A program made the position numbers and the translations under genes. Source: Caecitellus pseudoparvulus (Eukaryota; Bigyra: Bicosoecida). From it: a stretch of DNA of 64,000 bases. This document shows positions 29,001-38,219 of the stretch, one piece after another (position 1 is the stretch's first letter; each line of letters opens with the position of its first letter). The notes beneath the pieces were generated by a model, which saw nothing but the letters and a program-made list of their open reading frames with translations, was not told the DNA's origin and ran no database searches. Where the stretch lies: contig CBFFRQ010000018.1 of NCBI GenBank assembly GCA_965644315.1, positions 1,116,001 to 1,180,000 on the forward strand. The letters are read 5' to 3'.

Positions 29001-31695
29001 TTTGATATCTCCTTCATCGACTTCTTCAGTGTCTGGGTCCTGGTCTCCGTCCGCTTCAAGGTCATCGACGGCAACTGGCTCTCCTTCCCCAAGCTCTTCA
29101 CCTTCTTTTTCGCCCTCAGCATCGCCGAGCATTCTTGCGTCCGCGTCACCTACTTCGGGGGTTTGTTCAGCTGCTCGATGCAGTGCTCGCCAAGACTGCT
29201 CAGTGGTTTCACCCAGGGATGATGCCCGCACAGCGTCTTCCTCTCAACTCGACGCCGCATGGGGTAATCTCACCTCTCTCATTGTCCAAAGAGCATCGGA
29301 GGTTGTTGCTCTGGGGACATGCCAGTGCAAGGAAGGCTTGTTCGGGCCGGGCTGCATGTCAAACACGACTTTTTTTTCTCCGACTTGTTTTGACGGCCAA
29401 CTTTCAGGCAATGACACAGACGTGGACTGCGGTGATCCAGCCTGTGGGATTTTGTGCGACGCTGGACAGCTGTGCTCGTCATCTGACAATTGCAGGGGTG
29501 GTTTGGCGTGTGCATTCGGAGTTTGTGGCCACAGAAACGTCTCTGACTCCCCTCCGCCACTTATTGCGAGTGTGACGATGCTCTTTCCTGGGCTTGCAGT
29601 GGGTATGACGGCTACAATGGAGTTCGGCAGCCGTGTACTCTCCCTCGCCAAGGAAGCTGTACCGCAAGCAGGTGGACCTGTAGTCGACCAAACGATTCAC
29701 ATTGCGCGTGTTGAGGCAGCACTGGACACTCCCTCTCGCCGCCTTGGCCTGCAGCCTGTGTTTCTCCAGTCACATGATGGACTTGCTGTTCTGACACGAT
29801 CAAGGCACGCTTCGAGCAGTTCGTTCCGAGCGAGGCTCCTATCCTCAGACGAAGCAACGTTCAACATTTTTGGCACACGAGTAACTTTCGCCATTCCCCT
29901 TGCTGTGACAGGGCAAAGCTGGTCTGAAGCTGTGCAGGTGGGATACTCCCTGTTGAGTGTACTTGCCAATGCTTCCACCGAAGCGACGCTCCTGATGGAG
30001 TTGCACCAGGGCATTGACGGCTTTCCTGCCTTTTTCGTTGCAGCAGACGAGGATTCAGGCATGGTAGTTGACACAAGCGGGCTTGAGAACACAAACCTCT
30101 TTGCTTTGATCAATGAGGGCACTGTCGTGCCGCAAGTGTCGCCAAGCCCACCTTCTGGAAGGGCAGGTGGGCCTGGGTCCGACTCCAACAGGCTGCTGGG
30201 CGTGTATCTGGGTGTGCCGTTGGCAGTTCTTGTCTTGTGCTTGGCGGGTGTGTTTGCCGTGTGGCGGTGGAGGCGGGAAGAAAGGCGCCGCCCTCGACGT
30301 GACGTCGGCGAACGCATTTACCCAGTGCGCCCCCGAGCACTGTCTCGAGCAGACCGCGTTCAGCGTCAAGGCAGGCCTGAGCCTGGCACAATCCAGCCAG
30401 AGCAAGCCAACTCTGGTGACCCTGTCGCTGAGCGAGCTCGGCGCGTCATCGACAGGGTTACGACCCGAAAGAAGTCTCGGTGGTCCATTTTCCAACCACC
30501 CTCTGGAGAGCAAGCCCCATTGCCTCCTAGTGCGCCCTCCGCCGGAATTTCCAGCGGTGGTCAGCCAGGCGCTCTGGGACCACATCGCCCTCGCAGCCAT
30601 GCGGGGTCTTCTCGCCGCACCCTGGCTCCAGGGGCTGCAGCCGCCATAGCAAGGGTCATGGCATCAGCCGAAGGGGCAGGTGGTGCAGGAGGTGAAACGA
30701 AGCCTCCGTCTATTGCATCCATCTTGACTTCTGGGAAAGCGATGGAGCTGCCCGAAGAGGATGAACATGAATCTGGAGCGTTCAGATCACGCGCACTGTC
30801 TCGGGCAGAGCGCACGCGGTTCGCCAGTGCAGGCAAGCCGCCCATGCCGCCTCTCGCGGAGGAAGGCCGCAGTGGAAGTGGACGTGGTGGCCGCCTGCAC
30901 GTCGGACCTTCTCAGCCAGTCGACGCGACAGCCTACGCCAAGTGGATTGCCAGCCAACATGAGCAGCCGAGGGAGGGAGGACTTGCATCGAGGGGGGCGG
31001 CGGGTGGACGCACCCCGCATCAGCAGCGGTCTGATGCACCAGAGCCAACGGATCCCACGAGTCGCTCCAGGGCACGGGCAAACTCCCTGGTGCGAGCTCA
31101 GGCTGCGCTTTCGAGCAGCACCAGGGTTCGGAACCCTTTGCTTGCGCATCGAAGTGCACAAGCAGGCCGCAGAGCAGCGGAGCAGCCTAGCGAGTCTGAC
31201 TCTGCCTCTTCCACCGTGCGTGTTCCAGCAGCTCGCAGGCACCTGGCTCCCTTGGCAGGTGCATCGGCCCGCCAAGCCGCCCGCATGCAGGGCGCTCAGC
31301 CCAGCACCAGGACCTTGGTAGACAACCCACTGCACAATGCTGGCGCTGCACGGACGCTGCCAAGCGCAGGGCAATCTGCAGGAGGGGACGTCCCCCAGGC
31401 ACGAGGCAGAGCCGTAGCTCACAGCACAAGCCGCAGCTCACAGTCGAGCGACGTGGAGAACCCTTTCCTTCAGGCAATGGCCAGGCAGGCAGGCCGTGGC
31501 CAGCAGTCTACACGGCGCCCGTCAGCCCTGCTTCCGAGACCCAGTGCTCCACAGCGGCCCGCAATGCCGAGCCAACTCGCAGCGGCCATGAGCATGCCCA
31601 CAGCAGGCAGCGCGGGGCACGACACCCACTTTGAGTCTCCCATGCTGGCCCCCAGTCGAGCGCGCTCAAGCAGGGGATCAAACAGGAAGAAGTAG
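17042..31695 (+). CDS. Giant serine-rich repeat cell-surface protein, frame interrupted within the repeat array
   Basis: ATG at 17042 opens a signal peptide (hydrophobic FSLLAFVLVLLCCSCPVPG), then about 370 unrecognised residues. Next come 419 repeat units (18191-28689) and a degenerate Ser-rich zone to about 29160. An EGF-like CQCKEGLFGPGC follows, then a Cys module of the type TCFDGQLSGNDTDVDCGDPA and a roughly 200-residue globular region. One transmembrane helix (about 30190-30265, GVPLAVLVLCLAGVFAVW) precedes RRWRREERRR-type basic residues and a roughly 470-residue basic, low-complexity cytoplasmic tail. The 5' frame ends at 26797 because three small deletions at 26441-26466 (net 7 nt) shift it. 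The downstream frame runs open to 31695. Adding 7 nt makes the whole an exact 4,887 codons. Topology is type I membrane; an adhesin or mucin-like wall protein is my inference. Sequencing or assembly error is the simplest cause of the break. Confidence 0.75.
18191..20518 (+). repeat. 30-bp coding tandem repeat block (78 units)
   Basis: The unit encodes VSPSASGTSS. The block is 2,328 nt: 76 full 30-bp units plus two 24-bp units (VSASGTSS, near 18461 and 19531) that lost CCGTCG. Ala is almost always GCA here. Scattered variants are GGCAGCAGC for GGCACCAGC (Thr to Ser) and TCAGGC for TCGGGC. Units are otherwise identical, indicating recent homogenisation. Confidence 0.97.
20519..28689 (+). repeat. 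24-bp coding tandem repeat block (about 341 units)
   Basis: The unit encodes VSPSASGT, that is the 30-bp unit minus the two AGC serine codons. Length is 8,171 nt. Adding the 6 nt missing from one short unit (near 24403) and 7 nt from the lesion at 26441-26466 gives exactly 341 x 24. Ala is GCC here. Two unit types alternate irregularly, differing only in the Pro codon (CCG or CCA). A third type, VTPSASGT (ACTCCG), occurs 14 times. Rare types have PAAS, PATS or VTVS. No stop codon occurs in the sense frame. Confidence 0.97.
26441..26466 (+). other. Frame-breaking microdeletion cluster in the repeat array
   Basis: Compared with the flanking units, GT, CG and TGT are missing within 26 nt. This is the only place in the 24-bp block where the frame is lost. 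The sense frame moves from nt class 2 to class 1 and stays open to 31695. A true deletion, an assembly join or a consensus error inside identical repeats are all possible. Confidence 0.85.
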
Positions 31696-31760
31696 CGCTG
31701 TGGTGCTTTGGCGACCAGGCACTACGCTAGGACAGTTCATTGTGTGCAACGGGCAGCGGA

Positions 31761-32030
31761 TCAGGTGCCGCGGCGCTCCATGGCGAGACGCTCCATGCGC
31801 TTGTTCTGAATGCTCCAGTACACGGCCAACACGACTGATAGCAGCAAGAAGGCAGCACCGGATATCCTCCCGAAGAGCTTCATCTCTGGAGTGGCGATTT
31901 GGGGCTCGGGGTCTTCAGATGTGCCATTGCCCGTGCTGTTTGCAGCGAGCACCCTCGGCACTCGGGTTGCCTCGATGAGAGATAGCCACCCAACCAACAG
32001 CGTCAACAGAATATGTGCTTTGAAATCCAT
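31761..32030 (-). CDS. Small single-pass membrane protein, unknown function
   Basis: An intronless ORF of 89 aa starts at ATG 32030. An N-terminal signal peptide (HILLTLLVGWLSLIEA) is followed by a short lumenal or external stretch with N-glycosylation sequons (NSTGNGTSE). One transmembrane helix (ISGAAFLLLSVVLAVYWSI) and a basic cytosolic tail (QNKRMERLAMERRGT) complete it. The layout is that of a type I micro-membrane protein; I know no family for it. It converges on the giant surface-protein gene with 65 bp between stops. Confidence 0.6.
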   Translation of the reverse strand: MDFKAHILLTLLVGWLSLIEATRVPRVLAANSTGNGTSEDPEPQIATPEMKLFGRISGAAFLLLSVVLAVYWSIQNKRMERLAMERRGT

Positions 32031-32725
32031 GGCGTGCACAGCTCTACCCCTTGGCGCTCTGTGCAAGTGGAAACGAGCAGGCTCGTGCAGTCGCCGCGAC
32101 AGCAAGGGACACCAACAAAGCCGTGCCCTGTCAGGCCCTGGAGTCGAGGTCGAGGTACAACCAACACAGTTCTGCTTGGTACAGAACCACTGCATGTTGC
32201 CATGCAGGCACCTCAAGGTAAAAAGCCGCCGCCCGGAGGCCTCACACGGCACTTGTAGCAGAGGGGTTGCGTTGGGCACCACACTCACACCTTGCGAAGC
32301 ACACAATGGAACGCTGGGCCAGGCAGACGGGACGATCAGCACCCGAGAGATGATGCTTAACCCTATCCTCTTATGGCGCTCAAGGGCGCAGCAGGCTTGC
32401 TTGAGAGCAGCACAGCAGCTTTCTGGGCTCAGCAAGCGTCCTTGTGAGTGGAGTACGTCGCCGCGTCAGGCACTGGGACCACGGTGGTGCTGGTCATGAT
32501 AATACTTCCAGAACATGTGCATGGGAAGTGCATGGATTGAGATTTGCGCGCACTCCATGGTATGTGTGCGCTGAAAAACAGGAAGCAAAGCGTGAGAATG
32601 AGGGTGCTGTGCGGGGACAAGAGCAACTCCTCCGAAAAAAAAACACACAGCAGAGTTCACAAAGCGTAGTGACTCAGTTCTCTCTCCCCTAGCTCTCCCT
32701 CCTGTCAAAAAGCAGCACATTTGCA
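32031..32725. other. Divergent intergenic region upstream of the small membrane protein and VPS25
   Basis: These 695 bp lie between two head-to-head ATGs. No convincing coding exon, tRNA or repeat is seen. A run of nine A residues occurs near 32635. Promoters for both flanking genes should lie here, and there is room for a non-coding RNA I cannot detect by eye. Confidence 0.45.
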
Positions 32726-33556
32726 ATGGCGCAAGCAAGCGTTGCGCCTGCGTTTCAGCCTCCTGAGCTTCACAACTTCCCGCCCCTTTTCACGTGAGCT
32801 CAGACAGCAAGCACGCCATGGTACTTTGCAGGCACTTACCTTTACCTTTCTGCAGGCTTCAACCTGTAGATGCGACTCGTGAAAAGCAAATGATGCAGTG
32901 GCGCACCATCATCCTCGATTGGTGTGCTGCGACTGAGCAGCGGGAGTTGTCTTTGGCCAGTGCAGAGATCTTCGAGAACAAGGCGATAAAGAGTGAGCCC
33001 GCAGTCCCCTAGCTATCTCCCCTGTTGAACCAGGCACCAGCATCAATGGCTTCCTTCGCAGGGTCGCTGGACACGGAAGGCCGCACTGCTGTGGTGGACT
33101 TCCTGGTGTCGAAAGGTGAGCTCGGTTTGCTGCCTCGTCTGCCACTGCCAACCTGCGGCACAATGCCGCATTATTTCGCTTGTCCTTGAGCAGGAAATGC
33201 AAGTTGGATTGATGCCGCAGGCAAGACTATGTTCAGAGTACTGCCGAAGCCCGTTGCCGACCTCGCGACGGAGCTGGGTGCCTTTGCCAAAGCAAACGCG
33301 CTTCACAGCACAGTGTACACAGTGTTCGAGCTTCACTCTGGGGCCCTTTTTTCTGACGCCCGTAAGGCTTGCTTTGATTTGCAGCCCGATCCTTGCTCAC
33401 TCGTCACCGCACATGCATGCTCCCACTGCAGCATTCCGAGGGGAAGACCCAGAAGTGCTGCTGAAGGCATGCCAGGTACTGCACGCCGCCAAGCGGGTGC
33501 AACTGCTGGATGGTGGCACTGCGGATGAACATGGGGTTAAATTCTTGGATGTGTAG
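32726..33556 (+). CDS. VPS25: ESCRT-II subunit VPS25
   Basis: Five exons (32726-32793, 32856-32992, 33062-33115, 33194-33361, 33432-33556) join without a stop to 183 aa; VPS25 is usually about 176 aa. It starts with the signature FQPPELHNFPPLFTLQPVDATR, the equivalent of the PPF motif that contacts VPS22/VPS36. Two winged-helix domains follow. The second contains KGNASWIDAAGK (GNLEWLD in human), VFELHSG (LYELTNG) and the closing GTADEHGVKFLDV (GRGVKFF). ESCRT-II bridges ESCRT-I to ESCRT-III in endosomal sorting and membrane budding; VPS25 binds VPS20. The introns are 62-78 nt with GTGAGC or GTAAGG donors. The stop is 8 bp from the convergent helicase stop. Confidence 0.93.
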
Positions 33557-33564
33557 AAACCTAG

Positions 33565-35926
33565 TCATTGGCCCACAGGCAGTGTGCTGGCATGCTTGCC
33601 ATGCGGCGCTGCCCCTTCACTCTGCGGTGCTCTGTCGGCTGCAGCCTTCGGACGCCCTTTGCTTCGCTGCCACCTGCCTCTCGTCTTGCGCCCTTTGTTT
33701 GAACGCTCACTGGCTGCACGCCTCGCTTTTCGCGCTGCATGGGAGTCTGTGGTCCGGGTGCCCATGTTATCTCGAGAGCCGCTCATCCGGGCGGACTGGA
33801 TCGGAGTTGCACCACCCTTTGGCTCCAATTTGCTCTGTTCACAATGAACATGGGTCATCTGTTTCTGGCGAATGGGTACTGGCGGCAATGTGGACAAATT
33901 CAGGGCTCGGGCGGCCAAGGGTGGTCGCACAAGCGGCTGCTTTGGCCGCGTCGACCCTGCACAGTTCTTTGCTGCCCCAGCAGCCGACTGTGGCTGCTTC
34001 TCCTTTGGTCCCCTGGGAGCTGTTGCGCACTGTGGGAGGGCCCGCGTTTCTGCGGAAGCTGGTGCTTGAACAGGGACAGTTTCGCAAGAGCACCCCTGGC
34101 ACTTGCCCAGCGAGCCGTGCTGTAGCCTGGCACACGCCTTGTTCAAGCACATGACAACGCCAGCGAGAAGACGAGCCTTGCGGGACCGTTTCGGCGCGGC
34201 AGCTGCAGGGAGCTGGACCACTGGGGGCAAATCAGAGAATGCAAAGTGCCCGGCAGCCATGTCCTCCAACACAGCCTGCAAGTCTTCTGCTCGCAGCGCC
34301 GCAGTGGCCTGCGCTGCCTCAGGTGCTTGACCCGGCGTGAGGAAGCCACGCCACATGCCCTTTTCGAAGGCGCCTCCTCCACCAACGATGCAGCCATGCC
34401 TCACAGTGTTGCACGACATGTCCAGAACAATGCAGCAGCGTTTGCCCGTGTCTCGACAGGAGCGCAGCCCGCGGCCCACTTGCTGCAGGTACAGGGCTCT
34501 GGAGGACGTGGGCCTGGCCAGAAGCACCGCCCCAAGCCGGGGCTCATCGAAGCCCTCAGATAACACCCCAACACTGCACAGTACTTGGATGTCACCCGCG
34601 GAGAGTGCCTCCAAAAGCCTCTGCCGCTCCTCGTGCGGCATGCTTCCATCTAGGTGCGCTGCGGGCACCTCGGCGCTCTGGGGGCAGGGCAGGAAGGGTA
34701 TGCACACCTGTGCTGCACGGAACTTGGCAAGCACACACTCACAACAAAAGCCTGGGCTAGCTTCTGGCTGTGGGCCACATCCACGCAAAAGGCAGCAGTG
34801 CGCAGGCCAGCTGCGTGCACTTGCCAGCTTTCCACAGCTGCGTCAAGGTACTCAGCCTGGCAAAGCAACTGACTCAGGGCAGAGGGTTCATAGTCAGGCT
34901 GGGGCAGCCAAGGGTTTGTGGTTGGCTGCTTCTCTCGCCTACGGTGCGCAGCGCGTCTTCGGTCCCTCCTCAATGGAAGCGAGGCCAGGTCCGCCATGAG
35001 AGCCCCCTGCGAGTAGCAGAGCAAGTGCTGTGCTGCTGAGGTGTGGGAAACGATTTGCAGGGGCACGTACGTGGTGCACTGCATGGGTAATGGGCGGCAC
35101 CAGGACTGCCTGTTTCACCAACTGGTCCACGCCAGGCCCCATGAGCAAGTGGGAAAACACTGCGCCGAGGTGCTCCGTGGCCTGTTCCAGCGAGCGAGGC
35201 GAAGTGGGTGAAAGGCAGAAGGGAAGAAGAATGCGAGGAGCGCCATCGACTCACTTTGGTCCTGATTGGCGTTGCTGTCAGCCCTACGACGAACGTGCCA
35301 GCTGCCCGGAAATCGGCCAGCAACTTGTGGCAGCCCCTGGCGTAGGCCCCGTGTGCTTCGTCGACTACAACCACGTCAAAGGGGCGCTCAGATTCCAATT
35401 GCTCCTTCATGCACAGCGTGATCGTCGGGGAGGAGGGCGCCCTCTCAGAGGGCGCCTGTGCGGACCCGCCCTCCCAAGGATCCAACGCGCCGTCGTCCAC
35501 ATGGCCAGGGCCTGACTCCAGCTTTGCTCCGCGAGCAAGCAAGGCCTGGACACTGGCAACGGTAATGGCCGCACCCGTTTCATCTGTGCTGCCCCCACAT
35601 ATGCGCCCTACTCGTGCAGGCAGGCCGTCCACATCTTGCAGGCCACACAGATCTGCACCCGCCTGCAGCGCTTCCGCAGCCTGGTCCAGCAGCTGCTTGC
35701 GATTCACCAGGAAGCCCACCCGGGAGGCCAACCCACGCCGAAGACAAGACAGCAAGAATGCAACAGCTGTGCGGGTCTTGCCAGCTCCGGTGGGCAGATA
35801 AACTAGGGGGGACACTGGTAATGTGTCTCCTGCCAGGCTTGAGGCCCGGCGAAATTCCGCAGCAGCTCCTTCCAGCAGCAAGCTGCACAGCTCACGCTGG
35901 TAGTCTCGAAGCTCGAAGCAATCCAT
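33565..35926 (-). CDS. SF2 DEAH-box helicase, Irc3/COG1061-like
   Basis: Four exons on the minus strand (35926-35255, 35181-35071, 34898-34743, 34677-33565) give 683 aa; the start of exon 3 is the least certain junction. Motifs in order are ELRDYQ (Q-like), PTGAGKT (motif I), VASVQAL (Ib), VVVDEAHGAY (II, DEAH), VGLTATPIR (III), GDIQVLCSVGVLSEGFDEP (V) and QQVGRGLRS (VI). The short LVPP after GPGVDQLVKQA is typical of the UvsW/SSL2-like COG1061 group, to which yeast mitochondrial Irc3 belongs. An inter-domain insertion is Ser/Pro-rich. The C-terminal 250 residues are very basic, have scattered Cys and no known domain. A role in organellar or nuclear DNA branch processing is inferred from the family. 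The ATG is the first in frame; no obvious presequence precedes the Q-like motif. Confidence 0.8.
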
Positions 35927-36335
35927 GTATCTTTGGGTGGGGTTGTTCACGGCGTCTCAAGCTCTAGCAGCTCGTCGAAGCCTTCCAACTTCCTTCACAG
36001 GCGTTTGTGACACTTGTGTCACTGCCCGAGCACAGGACGTGGCTGGCGCCTGGACTTCGGCTGCGCTGTGGCCGTGCTCTCAGGCCAGCAATCCACGCTA
36101 CGCTGACGTCAACCTTGCTAGGAAATGCAGTGTGGCAGCAGGGGCAGAGGGGTATGGATTGATTTGTGCACAGCGCCTCTTCGTGTGCCTCTACGCGCTT
36201 TCAATTGGCGTAGCAAGACTGCACGTCAAGGGTGTTCGACAGCACCGCACAGCGGCCGTCCTCCATGACCACCTGGAATCCAAACACACGATCGCCAGAC
36301 CCAAGACCCCCGCGTTGCATCGCTCCTCGGGGTGC
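35927..36335. other. Interval between DCP2 stop and helicase start, with in-frame extension of DCP2
   Basis: These 409 bp lie between tandem minus-strand genes. Reading on in the DCP2 frame past its TAG gives 44 sense codons (36335-36204) to a TGA. That stretch contains an in-frame ATG and a normal-looking peptide (GDRVFGFQVVMEDGRCAVLS). In GC-rich DNA such openness is not rare. No other gene is evident; the helicase promoter must lie in the proximal part. Confidence 0.4.
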
Positions 36336-37766
36336 CTACTGCTCCCCCTGGCCCCGCAAACGGTGAAGCAGCGCCGCCCCAGTCCTGCGGGGTGCTGCCC
36401 CAGACGCCGGCTGGGAAGGCAATGTTCCCGGAGGGGTCCCAGTGGGCGGAGACTGCAGCACAGATGCCAAGAGCTCCTTGGGCGACTGCCCTGCAGGGCC
36501 CTGGGCCCTAGCACCCCCCCTCATGTGAGCTAGCAAAGCCGCAGCGGAGGACGTCGAGCCAGAACGCCCTACCCCGCGCGCCGGAGGAGGCTGCACAAAG
36601 CCAGTGACATTCGGGAACGGAAGTTGACTATGCGGTGCGGGCACGGGGAGCGTGGATGGCACAGGGACGCCGTGGATGGGAGTCGGAGCAGCAGGCGGGG
36701 ACGGCTGGGGCTGAGGCACGCCGGCCGAGTTGGGCTGCGTAGCGCTGCTGTGGCGAGCAGCCACTGCGTCGGCATGGTACACCAGTGTGGGCCCGCCGAA
36801 CTCCGCAGCAGAGCCGTCGTAGGTGTAGTCCAGGCCGGTGAGCTTGCTGTTTGCGCTGAACATATCATCCACCGTCCACCCTGACTCGCCCTCATCCTCG
36901 GAGCCAAAGGTGGCTGCGTTGTGCATGTCTGCTGCCCGCCCGGCCCGTGCCTCCTCCTGGGCTGCTGCCCTGGCTCCTGAAGCGTGCCCGGTCGCCGCGC
37001 CCCGCCGCCGACCAGCCCGCCGAGGCACGCGGGTAGGCATCTTCCCGCCTGCCTTCACAAACTCCCGAAGCCACTCCAAGATCGGGAACATCGGCCAGAA
37101 ACGCTGCACTCCGGGGCGCCGCTTGTTCTTGGGCCTGCGCAGGACAGCCTTGGTGTCCCAGCGCCGAACCTCGCTCACCTCCTTCCGTGTTGTGGGGGCG
37201 TAGGCAAAGTCCTGGGGCGCCCCGACGACCACGTACAGGCGCACGAGCTGGTCCCCGTTCATCCACTCAACGTACACTTTATCGTCAATGAGAGGGGTGG
37301 GGTCGAAGCCGGTCTCTTCCGCTGTCTCGCGGGCTGCACACTGTGCCGGGCTTTCACCCGCGTTGAGCTTGCCCCGCGGCGCGTTCCAGCACTTGCCGCT
37401 CCACGACTTGCACAGCACCATGCCTTCGCAGGATTCAGTGAAGAGCACCGTCCCGTACACTGGAATGCTCTTGATGTAGTCCTTGAACTCCTGAAAGTAC
37501 TGCGCATGCCGCTCCTTGTACGCTTGCAGCACCGGGTTGCGCTCGAAGAGCAGTTTCGTGAACTCCCGAGCTCGAAGGTGGGGCACATGCTCCAGTTGGT
37601 CCACGTAGAAGTCTTCATAAAACCAGTGGGCCTGCTGAACTTGCATGAACAGACGGTCAGCCGAGGGTGGCTCGTCGTCTGGCAGGTTGATGAGGAACCT
37701 GACTGACAGGTCTGCCAGGGCTTCATTGACGTCCAGGGGCACCTCTGCCTCGAACTCCTCTGCCAT
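36336..37766 (-). CDS. DCP2: mRNA decapping enzyme DCP2
   Basis: A single exon encodes 476 aa from ATG 37766. The N-terminal Box A domain (LADLSVRFLINLPDDE through HWFYEDFYVDQL) binds DCP1. The catalytic Nudix domain follows with GTVLFTE and the Nudix box at about residues 132-156 (GKLNAGESPAQCAARETAEE then TGFD), with all Glu of the REUXEE consensus intact. Box B continues with RLYVVVGAP and KEVSEVRRW. DCP2 hydrolyses the 5' cap of mRNA to m7GDP during decay in P-bodies. The C-terminal 220 residues are Pro/Ala/Gly-rich with short hydrophobic motifs, as in other DCP2 tails that bind decay factors. It is divergently arranged with the EDR2_C gene, 453 bp away. Confidence 0.95.
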   Translation of the reverse strand: MAEEFEAEVPLDVNEALADLSVRFLINLPDDEPPSADRLFMQVQQAHWFYEDFYVDQLEHVPHLRAREFTKLLFERNPVLQAYKERHAQYFQEFKDYIKSIPVYGTVLFTESCEGMVLCKSWSGKCWNAPRGKLNAGESPAQCAARETAEETGFDPTPLIDDKVYVEWMNGDQLVRLYVVVGAPQDFAYAPTTRKEVSEVRRWDTKAVLRRPKNKRRPGVQRFWPMFPILEWLREFVKAGGKMPTRVPRRAGRRRGAATGHASGARAAAQEEARAGRAADMHNAATFGSEDEGESGWTVDDMFSANSKLTGLDYTYDGSAAEFGGPTLVYHADAVAARHSSATQPNSAGVPQPQPSPPAAPTPIHGVPVPSTLPVPAPHSQLPFPNVTGFVQPPPARGVGRSGSTSSAAALLAHMRGGARAQGPAGQSPKELLASVLQSPPTGTPPGTLPSQPASGAAPRRTGAALLHRLRGQGEQ

Positions 37767-38219
37767 GACTCGGGTGTCCTAGTAGGCAATGCTTCGTTGC
37801 GGTCGACAGGCAGTGGGAGGACTGCGTGGCACGGAGCGCTTGGCTGTGAAACGCAGGCGCAACGCTCAGCTTGCTCAGCGCAGCGCATGCAGCACGTCAG
37901 GAGCTGCGAGACTCAATGAGAGGACGCCAAGCAATCAAGACGCCGAATTTTGATTCAGCGCAGTGGCCACTTGGGTGTGCAAGGGTGCCAGTGCCACACC
38001 GTGGGCCCCTTCACCTGCATCTGTCCAGTCGGCTGTCAGCGGTGGCTGCTCAACAAACCCACCGAATGCAGAAACTGGACGCCGCGAAGAATGTGCATGA
38101 GGGCTTTCGTGTGACTCAGATCTGAGTCAACGGCGCTGGGCGCTCCCCACGGCCCGCGCTGGCGCGCCAAGCCTTCTCCCAAGTCGCTTCCCCGACACTC
38201 CGCAGGCACACACAGCACG
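37767..38219. promoter_or_regulatory. Divergent promoter region between DCP2 and the EDR2_C gene
   Basis: These 453 bp lie between head-to-head ATGs. No ORF, tRNA or repeat stands out. It must carry the promoters and 5' UTRs of both genes, but no specific element can be named. Confidence 0.4.

Noticed and set aside
18166-29231. Minus-strand open frames of 1,500-2,757 codons (repeating VPEADGDT, CPRPTATQ or SARGRRRH)
   Set aside because: They exist only because the sense repeat unit has no stop in any frame. They lack a signal peptide, domains or flanking coding sequence, while the sense strand has a signal peptide, Cys modules and a membrane helix.
35940-35990. Short minus-strand peptide ending EGFDELLELETP as the last exon of another gene
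   Set aside because: It has no convincing upstream exon and a stop lies just before it in frame, so it cannot be supported.
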